DNA of 64,000 nucleotides from Stratiolaelaps scimitus (lineage: Eukaryota > Arthropoda > Arachnida > Mesostigmata > Laelapidae), in assembly GCA_019614645.1 (NCBI GenBank), contig JABWDB010000017.1:6584501-6648500 (forward strand), read 5' to 3'. A program made the translations under genes and the position numbers. This document shows, piece by piece, positions 24,101 to 37,401 of this stretch (its first letter is position 1; each line of letters begins with the position of its first letter). The notes below the pieces were generated by a model that was not told where the DNA came from, made no database searches, and worked only from the letters and a program-made list of their open reading frames with translations.

Positions 24101-27100
24101 TCATAGACTTCGATTAATCGACCAATTAATAGTATTCGGAAAATCAGAGGGTGTGCAACATTAATCTGCCTCATTGATATTCTAAACGGGCATCGAGTTC
24201 ACACCTCGAACTTCGGTATAGTTGCCAAATGGGTGGTAGCCAATTTCTGAGATTCCCGATTACATCAGAAATATCAAATCCCTGGCGAGCCATCACGGAG
24301 CCCCTGTTCATAATGGAGGCATGGTCGGAAGCGAATAGCGATTCCGGTTCCTCACGGATAACCTCACTTAACATTCCCTAATGCGATCAAGTGCGTTTAA
24401 CGCTTTGAAACAGAGCAATATCAGGCCTGCGATGCGCTTAGATGTTAGAGGCCGCGCGCACGTTACATTTAGAGACAAAATGAGGTTTCTAGTCTTTTAT
24501 GCCATGTGAATTATGCCATAGGTTAATATCGAGTAAGGATTTCATATCGTATACACATTTTAGTTCATCTTGATTATGGACTAGTTTTCCTTCTAAGCAA
24601 CGGTTTAATTTAACGGGGCCAAGCATCTGCCCACAGCTCTACCACAGGATATGTATGAGAAATACATATCAGACAGATAAGATTAGTCAAGAGTGGACCT
24701 TGTCTCGGACGGTTCCATCCGCTAACCGACGGAGATTGCTATATTTGGCGTTCATCGTCCTCGAGTCCGGTCCACTGTGTTACGGATTGCCGTAGAAGTG
24801 ACCCCCAATGATCCAGATCTCCCTTTCAGATCGTTCTCCCAATGGTGTAGACGTTTCAAAGTCTGACGACTTTTCTGGGGAAAGTTCACTTCGAAAATCA
24901 CGACAGGGCCTTTGGTAACCTGTTCTATCGTAAGGATGCGCTAAATCTGCGTATCCCTATTAATACGCAACGCCGTATCTACGAGGATGCTACTCCGCTA
25001 TGCTAATACGAATGCCGAATGTGTATTGTATGTTCACTGGAAGATACTTCCTACGCCTTGCAATGGACAATCCCATTACAGCAAAAATCTTCCAATGATA
25101 TAACTATCCATGCCAATTTTGAGTAATTGATCCGAAAATTCACTCCAAGTTGGGGGAATAGAACGGTAGAGAATGGATATTTAACAATTAGCGAATCAAA
25201 ATATTTTCAAACGCGAGCTGGGTATCACTTCAACTGGGGCTAGATATTCGCGAGTTTTAGTAATTCCTTAACAGTGAAACATGTCACATCGTTCCCAGTT
25301 GTCTCAGCAACATTGCCACTCTAGCATACATAATACAATCGTATCGTATCGAAGCAAACTTCACAATGAAATAATACTGATATTACTTGGTTCGTTAGTT
25401 GGTTGTTGTTGTTACCTGTTAGTTGTTCGCGATGATTCTGATAGAATCGCCCATCGCCTAAAGCCACACCTACCATCCCCTGGAATAATCATTATTTACT
25501 ACTTACAAACTTTCCGGGCTGACCCACAGCCAACATTTAACGTCCACGGTGGAACTGGTTTCGGCATCATTACTACTCCTACTACTATGACTGCAACTTA
25601 TTCTACTCATAACCAACAATTCCACACGGAATTCCCCACCCACCAAACAGCGCAGTGCGTCACTTTCCATGGACGCTGGCGGCAGGTCCGAGCGTCGGGT
25701 AGATAGACATATGCATCATCGAATTCTCTCGCTTTGTGTCGATGCGTGGACGTGCGTCGCATATTCGCCTATTGCGCATTTCCAAGTTTCTCCCCATTAG
25801 GCTGAATTCGACGAGTTACGACAACAATGTCTATCTGAGGTTATCCACTCGCTATGGGCTGTTCGCGGGTGGTTGGCGTGCTTCGCCCGGATCGCTTTCA
25901 CGTTACTGTAATGCTGAGCTGTCGCGTGAGGTTTGAGAACGATGCCGAAGGGAGGTCGTAATCAGCGATCGATTACACTCGGGTTCCAGCGATGTTTTGC
26001 TGTCAGGCTACAGGTTTCGCTCTGTCATTATTATATATTATATATTAGTTATTATATATTAGTACCGATAGCGAAAACTGCCACTGGTGTTACGAGTTTT
26101 GTGATATGCGGGTGGTAACGTGGACCTGTGGTAAGGAGGGGAAATTTTGAAAGAAGCTATTATATTAATTTCTCTCTCTTTCTCAATTTCGACGCATTAC
26201 AAACGAAGCCAGGGAGGAACAATTCTCTGCTGGTGGTCGATTGCATGAACGTTGATGCAGTTGTAAATGCTTGCAAATACGTAAATCATATGAGACTCGT
26301 TACAGCTGACCATTTGGGACTCCTGCTGATGATGATGAAACCTGGCTTATCGCACCGCGGCTTTTACCAATAGTCTCTTCAATTCTATTATAAAATATAG
26401 AACCTAAGTGATCACTCCTTAATATAGCGTTGCTCAAATACAAACATTTCGTTACCCTCGCCGTTGAGTCTCTATTCATTGCGCACTCGTTTCCTGTAGT
26501 CGCGATATGATACTTTCCAGAGCGCATGGGTAGGGTTTATTTGGTGTTAAAACCCTCCCCCATTCCATATATAAGCATCACTATTTTATTTGGTACATTT
26601 ATCTGGTCCTAACGGTATGGCTGTTTAATTACTCGCACTTAGTTGAAGTCGCCTCGGAAAAGAACACACAGACACCGGTCGTTGATCTGCAGCCTAAAGG
26701 AGACAAAGATGATTCGGATGATTCGGACGAAGATGGTGATGCGTCCGGGCCCGCTCAGTGCTCGCCGTACGTTTGCCGGGTGAAATGCCAACTTAATGGC
26801 TGTATCCGTTCGCAGTGTCTCGACGATAACCGTTGCAGGTACATATGATTCGTATAGAACAGCTCTTCGCTCCAGTCAACTACAATATAAATCTTGCAAG
26901 AAGTAGAGACCAATGAATGGCTGTTTCAAATATTTATTGTTTACCTCGGCCGTTGTTTCTGTCTCTCTCTCTCTCTTCGTCTCTCGATATTGGCAGTTGC
27001 TATTGTCCACGCTATACGGATCCGTTTGACCAGTTCTTCAAGTCAATCCTCACGTCGCACCTTGAGCCCGGCCTGACCGTCCGCAGGCGACCTGTCACCA

Positions 27101-28500
27101 CGTTCCCCTCGTTCGGACTTTCAGCCTTCGGTAGCCACCGTGACAATGGATTCATCGATTTCCGCAAGTTGTTCGAAGAAGCTGCCAATTCCGGAGGCGT
27201 GGTACGATATTGAGTTTTGTTTTCCCATTTCAATGGCCCATTGTGGCGCCTCGGTCTTCAACAATGACCAACCTCAGAATGAATCTTATAGGGTGATCTG
27301 TTTAGCTCTGGGACACGGCTTTTTTTGTATTCTGACTATATATTGACTGGTATATATTGACTTTTATATTGACTAATATACTTCTATACTGAGCTGAGGC
27401 CTGTCAGATAGGGGAACAGCTGAGGGTCAGCTCAAAATAAAAATACTTCTATACTAATCATACTTTCACGTTAGCGATAATACGTGGCCTAACTTACATT
27501 GATAAGTAATACCGTCTCGTTGAACGATAAATGTGATCATCGCCAAAATAAAACCCAAAATCTGCAATTATCACCTCCCCCCGCGCCTTTTGGCTCATAA
27601 AGGAGGAGTATTTGAATTTAATTAGAAATATTCCTATTGTATCGTAGCACTGCTACGCGATGCGCGATCTTCAACAACAAATACCAATAACGAAAGTGAC
27701 ATTAGGCGAATACCGACATTGGGGCATTGGATAATTACCTAAAAGTGAATACTGCAATCCTGCATGTAAGTAGAAATTTGCCTACCCTAAACGTATTGTA
27801 CAATAACAATATCGTTTGCTTCTTGTTGCCAATCTGTTGCTCATCCCCATTGTAGCACGCCAAGATCTACCGCACGATGCAACAAACCTGCCGCGAGGCT
27901 GACGATTGCTCCGCAGCCTGTAGCAATTGCACGCAGACTCAATGCAACGAAAGCCTGTGCCGATGCAGCCAGTGCTCTCGCGAGGGGGTCGAGTCCCGCT
28001 CCACAAACGTCCTTCATACATGCCGCAGTGCCCAGGGCTGCGGCGAACACTGTAAGGGTTGCGTAGTTACCACGTGTCGTTACGGTGTCTGTGAATGCGG
28101 ACAATGTTCGGCCGAAACACCTGATCGGGGCGTCGCGACCCCCGAGGTTGAGGGTGGCGAATCCAGCCCGTCGACGACCGCCGAGCCAGCTTCGACAACG
28201 ATCGCTATCAATGACGACGAAGTGACGACAACCCCCAGCGTCACCCCCGCCGCCACAGAAATCCTCACGGTTCGAACCAATGAAACGCTTTCGGCAGCCG
28301 AGTCCGGCCACTCGGGCAAGTGTGTGCCGAAGCGGTGCAACCATTCATGCTGGGAACGCCAGTGCTCGAAGTGGAACTGCGTCAACGATCGTTGTGAATG
28401 TGACGGCTGTCCGGAGGAGGTGTCCGTCGTCGTCAAGAACGTTGAGGGAATGCCTGAGAAACTCCAGGAGGACAACACAAAATATGAGATCATCTTCTAG
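21116..28500 (+). CDS. secreted protein with four eight-cysteine modules, novel family
   Basis: Four exons join in consistent phase: 21116-21194, 26643-26838, 26997-27201 and 27856-28500 (TAG), for 374 residues. Residues 1-17 (MKSLWLLLLLVSSGCWA) are a signal peptide. An acidic Asp/Ser linker (46-60) leads to module 1 (Cys66-95). A basic and hydrophobic spacer (96-171) leads to modules 2 (172-200) and 3 (216-244), which share the exact pattern C-x5-C-x3-C-x2-C-x4-C-x4-C-x-C-x2-C. A Ser/Thr/Pro-rich, mucin-like linker (about 245-315) precedes module 4 (316-345: x4, x3, x4, x4, x4, x1, x2). Module 1 has x4, x3, x4, x4, x5, x1, x1. Module 1 is split by a phase-2 intron. NxS/T sequons occur in modules 2 and 4 and in the linker. 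I know no named domain with this spacing. Binding of metal or of a protein ligand are both open. Confidence 0.8.
21195..26642 (+). other. 5.4-kb first intron of the cysteine-module gene
   Basis: Bounded by a GTAGGG donor and a TTAG acceptor. It holds an AAT trinucleotide tract (21229-21264), an (AC)n tract (23490-23508), a short ATATTA repeat near 26030-26065 and a reverse-oriented SINE tail at 25511-25560. Overlapping open frames near 22700-23280 on both strands have no recognisable product. Confidence 0.6.
25511..25560 (-). repeat. SINE tail fragment
   Basis: Reverse-oriented tail only: CCGGGCTGACCCACAGCCAA then CATTTAACGTCCACGG. It lies inside the first intron of the cysteine-module gene. 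Confidence 0.8.
27393..27435 (+). repeat. dispersed repeat R2, 3' end only
   Basis: GAGCTGAGGCCTGTCAGATA then GGGGAACAGCTGAGGGTCAG matches the end of the copy at 54887-55045 and, in reverse, the loop of the foldback element at 51634-51670. It lies in the third intron of the cysteine-module gene. Confidence 0.75.
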
Positions 28501-28595
28501 ATGTCGTCCCTACATCTCCTACTAAACACGTTTAAGTTACCTCAACGCTAAATCGCTGCGGCGGATGAGAGCAACGCTCACATCTATTTATTAGA

Positions 28596-28601
28596 AATAA
28601 A
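28596..28601 (+). terminator. poly(A) signal of the cysteine-module gene
   Basis: AATAAA 96 bases after the stop codon, the first canonical hexamer downstream. Confidence 0.6.
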
Positions 28602-29959
28602 TAGACACTGGGCATTCTCATTCATCGGTGGAGTCCAGCAAAAAAAATTCGAGGAAGAGGTGATATACAGTCAACATCAGGTAGAAAGAGAGAGCTTAAA
28701 TCATGCAGGACCACTGAGGAGAGTGGTGCATGTCAATATTTCCTAATGATAACTTAACAATATTCTTTGTTCTCTTTTGGCACACACGTATATACACGAC
28801 TGTGATTGTCCGAACGGATAGCGGATAGCGGCCAGGCAGGTCAGCGCGTTGTTAGATCGTTCGTGTGTGCATTGACAACGTGAACATATATGCAATACAT
28901 TAAAACATACACAGTTTATACGAAATAAAAAGACAACCAAAAAAAAAGAACAACCCACCAGTTACAGGAAACAAGGAACATGCGTAAACATCAGAGCCAG
29001 ATCGTACAAAAATCCCATACGGCTCGATCACCCAGGGACACGCATCGATTATGTATATTAGTGAGGGTCAACATAGCTAACATAGCTGTCTTTCCTCGTG
29101 GACACTACACTCAGATAGGTGGGAAGTCGCTATCTACATTAATCGCCATCGTCCGCCTTGAATATGCTGGTCGGCGTACACAGTACGAACGCTGACCGTT
29201 TGGCGGTTCGATACTAACTATAAACTGCAAGTGAAACATTGAGAAGCAAATCATAATAATAGTAATTATGCTCTCCGAGTCTCGTATTTGCATATTGCCA
29301 AAGTGTCAATATAAACAAAACAAAAAAAAAAGAACGATCACGTAATGGAGATTCAATAACACATGTATTAATGTTGGTGAATAAATTTACGTACGTTTTG
29401 AAAAAAAAAAAAACGGAAGCTAATTGTGTTGCGTTTAGCGTAAGGGACAGCCGCTAGTGAGATAGATGCAAATCCGGTAAGTTTCGTTCGTTAGTTGATT
29501 TTAGTTCGTGTTAAGTGGAGACGATCTTTCGCGCGACTAAAAGGCTCACGGGACAAACTGTGACGCGGGCGGTGGCCAAATCAACGCCCACAACGGGAAA
29601 AACAGTATTAGCAAATAATAACTAATATGTATGTAGCAAATGTATCATACGTTCATAGCTAGAATTAACATACATAAGAACTTAGAGGCTTGACAGCTAA
29701 TCTTTATTATCTGACATCGATGATTACGAAATGCGATGCTGAGTGCAGGGGAACGGCAACGTGCAAAGGGGTCGCTTTCATGCACACGTGGTAGTAATCG
29801 TTTTAATTGCTCGATATTGCTCAGTATTTGTTCGCCGTCGGTTCGTGTGGCTTGAGCATGTTATCGGCAGTAAAGAAAATGATAAGACGACCAATCGTAT
29901 CATAGGAAACAAATTCGTGTTCACAATAATCACTGGTGCACTAGGTGCATATATGTTCA

Positions 29960-29995
<36 letters not shown>

Positions 29996-31699
29996 TATGA
30001 GCTCGACCTGTTATTGCAGATTTCCTTAGTCAAAAACTCACAGGGGCCACCAGTGAGAATCAGTGTACATCAATAACGATATAATTAATCAAACATACAA
30101 TAATTAGGAATTATTGATGTTATTATATATTGATTTAATCTCGAGTATTGACTTGTTTAAATCTATTATCTCTTTAATTCTCTCTGGCATCACTCATAGG
30201 CCTTATGTCCATATCGTCACACTGGAATACATTAACGAACGAATGATTAGCCAAGCTCACCTGATCGTCATTGGGCGACGCGCCATTTACTTCATTTGAT
30301 AGTGGACGCTATTATTTGAGAACTGTCACGAACCTCTTCGCGCTACAAGAACTCTCTTATTGTAGTCTCTACCGGCATTTTGGGAGAGGGCCTTTCGGAG
30401 AGATGTAGCGTGTTTCAAGTGAGGAGGATTCCCGCTTTAGGGCAACACAGTAGACAGGCGCATTGAGCAAAAGTAATGAGCATCAGCGGAGAAAACTCTT
30501 GAGGCCCGCTATTAAGGGCTAATGGATGAATGTCATCGCCGGAGACAACAGGCGATTTTTGTTTAGGCGAAAACTTCTCAAGATGTGTAAAGTAAACGAA
30601 ACCTACCGCGCACTATTTGTTGTGTGGTTACCGTGATGTTTCCCCTATCTACACTATGATTACGCTGCGCGAAGTATAAAATTGTTGGTGTTGATTGTTT
30701 ATGTGAGACTTACCAGAAACAATCATTGACAATACGTAAGCTGACTCTGTCTGCTCGAACAGGAATAATCGGACTTTCGGAAAATTAAGATAAGAATAAC
30801 TACTTCGAACTGGAAACACGGATACCTTGGTGCGCTGTGTTTTACGAGATTCATCTTAGACGGTCCTAGAAAAAAATACAACACCATGTTCAGGTAGAAA
30901 TAGAACGGAGCGCATGTGTATCAAGCTAAAGCTAGTTTGTACAAGTGTCACTATAGCAAGCTAGTTACTGAACAAGCAATAACGCGTATAGGGCATAATA
31001 TGGACTGTGTCGATAAAAAGGCGCGGGCCTGAATTTTTTAATCAGCTGGCATATACCTATCTAAGTTCTGTTTTGATACTGGCAGCATAAGAGATGGATG
31101 TGGTAACATTTCGTAGCTGCGGTGTAACTGCAGAAAGATTAACTCGTCCGTAGGCGGCGTCGACCGTGCATCACACAATATGGCACGGACTTAGGGCAAA
31201 TTTGACGCTCATCATAATAACAAGATATAATGACTAATAATTATTTTCTTTCTGGCAGTAGCCTACAGAATTTCTGTACTTCGATCACAACTGATGTGGA
31301 AGACGATATTAACAATAGAACCTTCAGACAATATTTTAGCCGCGTGAGCCGCAAATGCTTTACGTGAAGCGTGTATCCAAATGCAATTCGAAGCGAAATT
31401 GGAAATTAATAATTAAAATGGAATATTTTCCACGAGTTGAAAGTAGGCTACCAGTGTGGCAAAAAAACAATGCACCGTATTAATAGCGGGGCAGATAGCC
31501 GTCGTCATTGGGGAGTTCAGCCACTCAGGCAGATATGAGACTGAAGCCTAAAATAAGGACTTTGACCTGGACGTTGCGTGACAAGCAAAAAGTTGTCACG
31601 TCATGTACCTACCAGAGGTCAAGACTACCGTCGTCCAGTCATCGTACCTTGAGGGTGCCGGACCATTTTTGCCAAGTCATTTACGTTCGGTGGGAGAGT
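28602..31699. other. intergenic, (AT)n tract, no gene seen
   Basis: Contains an A13 run near 29400 and an (AT)n microsatellite of about 34 bases at 29961-29994. Otherwise AT-rich with no supported feature. Confidence 0.6.
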
Positions 31700-34600
31700 A
31701 TGAGTAAGCCAAAAAAAATCACAATCATAAGAGGATTCGTTTGGGGCTGTCCATCCAAATTCATGCTCATCGTCCTCGAAACTATTTGAGCAGGAAAAAA
31801 CGGAAAAACTAAAGAATCTCTCGTTTTATGGCAAAGGTCGTCATTCATCCAGATCTATCAACTCAACTGTTGCTCGCCTTTAGCATTTCGATCTATACTA
31901 CTGGAAAAAGTCACCTTCGATTGTCGTCAAACTAGGTTCTAGAACTCGTACACCAACTGGCGATCTTAGGAAGTCCTGTTCGCGGCTCATTGTGGGGCCG
32001 TTTTGGCGAAATCATCAAACAGCTGTTTTGTTAATTTTAGTCAACTTATGTGCTTTGTATTATAGATTCACACGGACGCTAGTTTCGAGGACGGGTCGTT
32101 TATTGTCAGCTACCGTGTGCGCCTCGGAGTGTGCATCCAAGCGACTTCTGTCTCACAGCGAAATCCTTATTCCTGTACCTCATGGCCACCTGGCTGCCAA
32201 GGTAGGTGGGTTTGCACCATCCTAGCATTTCTATGTAACGAATTATTGATTGGTAACTGAATCTGGTCCAAGGAATTTTGTTCAAGGAATAGTGTTATTT
32301 CTGTCCTCATAAATTATTAGGCGCCCATTTTTTTACAGGTTATTTTAGAGAAGGTGATTTGGAAGCATGGACGTTACCATCCGAACAAACTGGAACGATT
32401 ATTATCTCTTTCTCTTAAGTGTTCTATTGCTTTTACTTATAGAAGTAATACTGTATAAGTGGAAGACAAGTGCAGATGAAGTGACTGACCGAAAGGACTT
32501 TTTCTCGTCTTCGTTATCTACCTAACGCTCTTTGCTGTGCACTCGGAGTAATTTTTTTTAGCAGCAGGCTCTGTGAAAGTTTCCCTTTGCTACCACGTAC
32601 AATGGAAACAGTCCATGTTTTAATAAGACTATAGAAATATTTTTCTGGTGTGATATGAGCACGTACATGAAGATATATACAGCGAATATACTTGAAGCAT
32701 AACTCTGACATAAAATTTGCACTTGTATACTTTTTAAGGTCTGGGGTTCTTTGGAAGCGGCTTCGAAAACACCGTCGCGTCGCATTTTAGCTGTCCACGG
32801 ATGGCAAGACAATGCCAACTCGTTTGATCCGCTCATACTTCATCCTGAGCTCGGCCTCCATCGGTATATCGCTCCCGGCGGCACTGTCAGTAAAGATGAC
32901 GGCGTATGCATTGTTGCCATTGATTTATCTGGACACGGGCGGTCATCGCACCTAGCACCAGGTTCGATTGTCGACGTTCAAACAAAGCTCATTCAGCTCA
33001 CTGTCCGAAGCACTCTTCGAATTGGAGTCCTGAAGGTTTAAAAAAATGAATAAGCAGTATATCTAAGGACGTAATACACTAACGCGACCATCTAGGTACG
33101 TTTTAATTGTACCCGTTCAACCGGAACATCGATCCCTCTAAATCAATAAGATTGCTGTGAACAACGTAAGACTGCCCCCATATTTCTGTCCCTTGTTGTT
33201 GCGTCTTGATCGTTTGCTACCTCGTAACCATTATTCATAATGTATTCATTCTTCGCTAGGCTCGATGTACACACACCACGTGTACACCATGGACGTGGCA
33301 GCAACTGCCGATCATCTCGGCTGGGATTGCTTTAATATGCTCTGCCACTCGATGGGAGGAGGGAGCGCTTTCCACTACGCGTTTATACATCCCGACCGGT
33401 GAGTCTATGCTCTCTACTCGATCGACGCAGATCAATTATTATATCATATTGACGAATTCGTCATTTTGCTTGAATATTCGATTATTATTCAAAGACGAAA
33501 AGAGTCATAAACGTCTGGCGAAAGTCGCTATCTTTGCTGATGCGTATGTGGTAGTCGACAGCTGTCGGCGTAACCAATTGCTGTTGGCGACGGTGTGCAG
33601 ATTTCGGGACGCCGGGTTGTGAATAGGTAAAGATTGCCCATCCACTTGGTGTTTAGTCCCCGCTGTGAACCTCACCTATAACTATCTAGGTTCGATACTT
33701 TGCGCATTCTCGTGAAACTGAAACCTTTGATTCGAACTGTGTCGCACCTCAAGGGTGAAGAAACTCTCCGTAGCGGATTGCACGTTCGTCTACTGGTACC
33801 CCGATGAATGGTACGTTCACTATCTGACGAGCGCATATAAACTGTATGAGAAGTTTCTGGCGGACTTTAAGAGTGGCACTTTGCGCCCGCAGAGAGAATA
33901 TACCCCTGATGAATACGTTGCAGCGGTGAGTAAACTTCGACCTAATTCGAGTATTTCATTAAATCATTAATAACCTATGATTACATCCGCGGAACTATGA
34001 TCTGACAAATGGCTTCCGCGGTATCATTGAATGTTACATGTTGAAGCATAACAGTCTAGGTGTAATTATCTAATAGAATCAACGTTCATTTAGTCGTTGA
34101 AATGAATATCCTTCATTCTATCTGCATCCTCTAGGTAAAAGCGTACGCGTCAACTTTTTATCCCGACTCACCAGAGGGGTCGACCAACGAGTCGAGCACT
34201 CTCCTACTTTTCGAGCGGGGTTCGAAGCCAACCAGCGGTGGAAAGTAAGTTCAATACGCCTATCGTATGCATGCTACAAAATGCCTAATCGGAAGCTGTA
34301 CGACTCGTGATATCAGATTATAATTCGGATACATCAAAAACCTACTAGCAGCTTTGATGAAATGGACAAGTGTTAGGATTACGCCTTGCGGCAGCGCCAT
34401 TCGACTCGTGCGAATCGTTATCTCACTCCACGGCTTTATGGTGCCACTCTGTTCACTTACTTAGAATTATCTTATTCAAATAGGGTTTCCTCAAAAAAAA
34501 AGCGCCCACATCAATGTGTAGAACCCGCTAGGCCAGACCGCGTGTGACCAGACCTCCTTATTCAATGTACGCACGATCTCTGTCTCAAACTCTGGCAGGT

Positions 34601-36240
34601 TCGTTCTGACGCGCGACCCGAATATCCGATGTTTCATACCGGAGATGGGAGGTTCCGGCAGACTCGCCCAGTATCTCCATCGGCTAAAAGGCAAGGTGCA
34701 TCTTCAGCTGTTTCATCCTGAATTCGGAGTTTACTCATTTATGGTACGGGCTTGCACGAGACCTACAATACTGTACGAGCGAACTGAAGGTGTTTCAGTG
34801 TACGCCGGATCAATTTGATGCACTACTTGTTTATATATGTTTGTGCTAAAACACGTGAATCCGATGAGGTGAAGTGAGTTGAAGTAGAGGTGAAGTATCT
34901 TGGGAAATTCTTATTTTGTCTTTGCCAATCAATGGAAAAACGATATTTTCGACAATGTGTACAATTCATTGATTTGAGTTTCAACATGTTCACCGTTTCG
35001 TTCTCCACGCAACGTTTTTTATTGTCAACGCTTAACCGGGTCACGCATTTTTGTTTGCGTACAGAGCTCAACGATTGTTGCCCTGACTACTGCCCGGAAA
35101 GCTACTTAAATAGCCCCATGTATATGACGGACTACAGATGAAGTTGCAAGAGATGTTTGTTGTGGGTTGACTTTTTGGTCGAACTTAGATACGATTATAT
35201 TTGCCACATTGTTCAACTGGGCCTACAGACGGCTATTTTCATTATACGTATGGAACTAGACGAATATTAATGTGTTAAATCGTATGGCAATTTTAGGATA
35301 CATACAACATCCTCGAGGAGCACGCACCGCGTTATCTTGCATCGTTCGAACTCATTCGAGTAAAGCACGGCGCCACCCATCACGTTCACATGAATCAGCC
35401 CGAGAGGATTCTACCACAGCTAACGCGATTTCTTATAGGGGACGAGTTGCATGGGAAGCAATAATTAGTCGATGTTTCTATAGGGATTGTAAATTGTTAA
35501 ATAAATGGTTAGCTTACGTTGAACGTCCGTTCGTTTTGATCGACTGCATCGTCTGAGGGCCACTCAGGGGAAGATAGAAACCAAAGCAGCTGAACCATAA
35601 AGACAAAACGACTGTTTCGATTGTGACGTTTTTGTCGTATCGTCAACGTTTGTCCCATCTAACTAATTTAGCATACTGGCTATATTTGATAATTTCTGTA
35701 ATTAGGGTGCTCGGTGATCTTCGCAATTCCGAACTGGACGTCGTTCAGTGTGTACACAAGGGTGAGGTAAAAGGGATCTCTGATAGATAACACGTGCTTC
35801 AGTATTACCGCTTTCACTTTTTTTTTAACTTTATTCTGCTTTGTTTACGTGTGTACAAGTTATACATTTCATATATATTCGGTTAGTCGATCTATATTTA
35901 ACACATTCATTCTATTGTATATTATCCATCGCAGATAAATTATGCAGGTTTTTATTTCATTTTAAATAATGTATTTCCTCCATCACACAAAGCCATTCGT
36001 TTGTATGATGGAGGGCAAATTCGACTGTTCATTAGGTCGTCAATCACATTCACCTTTGGTGGAAATCTTCTTTTTTACGTCAAATTCGTTCGTTTTTCTA
36101 ACTACCTAATCTAAAATCAAAATAATAATAACAACAACAACAACAAAAGGGGCTTGGGGGTTCTCAAATGCAACCAACTCTGTTGAAAATAATTCGCCGG
36201 CAATTTTCTGCAGGGAGTTCACCATGTGCCCGCGTGCTGA
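31700..36240 (+). CDS. kraken/SERHL-like serine hydrolase (alpha/beta hydrolase)
   Basis: Exons 32041-32201, 32739-32961, 33260-33398, 33754-33925, 34135-34244 and 34599 to about 34743 join in consistent phase and follow the serine hydrolase-like family in order: PHGHLAAK, VWGSL, HGWQDN (75-80), IDLSGHGRSSH, the nucleophile elbow CHSMGG (Ser160) and LLLFERG. A strong GTAAGC donor after ATGA at 31700-31703 gives a four-base first coding exon. With it the protein starts MINLCALYYRFTRTLVSRTG, a basic amphipathic start fit for mitochondrial or peroxisomal import. Later exons 35067-35119, 35706-35766 and 36214-36240 are in phase (364 residues in total) but less certain. The last gives GVHHV, the expected catalytic His region, then stops at once, while relatives run on about 20 residues. 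The elbow has Cys where most hydrolases have Gly. Substrate unknown. Confidence 0.85.
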
Positions 36241-37401
36241 ATTCGTTTAAAACTCGTCAGACACAAGTCGTGTTCAAGTGTTCTTATATATATTTATCAA
36301 GTTAATGCGCTATCGTTCGCGTGAATGCTTAGGTTGCGCCAGTATTTGCTGAACAGCAAATACTTGATAACCCAATTAACACAACCGATCCATTTTATCA
36401 TCATCATCATCACCTTAATCGACCATGGTCTCATTTATCCAACGTTTCTATTCTATGGCGTTAAAAATAGCGCAACTAAATAAATACAATTGAATACATT
36501 GGAGAAGGGGAGGGCTTCTTCGAAACCGAATCCAGCAATTCTATCTATGATTGTGCCGGATCCTTGTAAGTACGACAGTCATAATGATCCTGCGTCACCT
36601 ACGAGATGAGGTCAACACGACGCCATTATTATACTGAACGCAGGCCCAATTAACGCGAAAATCGATAAACGTCCATGTCACTCGCCGCACACCTGCTACA
36701 CAGGACGAAGCGTCCTAGAGACAGAGTGGGCAAGTTCCTGCGCTGTGCTCAATTTGCTCACGTTTCTCTCTGGCAGTACAATCCATGGGGTTATCTAGTG
36801 GACTACAACAGGCGCACGGGTAGCAGATCGGTGCAATTGTGGAACCCGCTCAATATCGAATATTGAGCGATATTTTTAGATTCAGAGATAGGCCTAGCAA
36901 TTCTGCCAAGTCTGCTTATATCAATCATGTTCTCCGCAACTGTGCTCTTAAGTAAACTAGCGTGGCTCGCTCGTTGTAACACAAGTTACGGAACGTTTCG
37001 AAATGTCACGGCACAGAGCAAAATCAAGAAATAATATGTCACAAATTCTATGTATATTTACGTATACATATACATATACACACTATGCTACTAATTCTTT
37101 AGTCAACATGTAAATACCTATACATAGCCATATACATGTGTTTATACACCTGGCGTACCCCGCACACTGTGACGAAGCGGCACCCGCAGTTCATTTCCCT
37201 CCACCACCCTCAATATACTAACGGCATACACATACGAATTGCCTTCCGCTGGGACCATCCTATTGACCAGGTACGCTCTCCAACTCATTATTCCGCTACG
37301 ATCTAGCTCTGCCTGTTGTCTTTTTGCTCAGGCGGCCAGACCAGCAAGATCGCGTCACTGCCGCACAAGCTAACACGCGAGTATGACAAGAGCTCAGAGG
37401 G
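36241..37401. other. tail-to-tail interval between hydrolase and NF-YA
   Basis: Shared 3' flank of two convergent genes. AATAAA near 36478 may serve the hydrolase. No other coding or repeat signal is supported. Confidence 0.5.

Noticed and set aside
25281..25706. 141-codon plus-strand frame
   Set aside because: It runs through a reverse SINE tail (25511-25560) and lies in an intron, so it is chance openness.
36394..36412. CAT repeat as the missing HHVH motif exon of the hydrolase
   Set aside because: It is a simple ATC microsatellite without an acceptor in the right phase.
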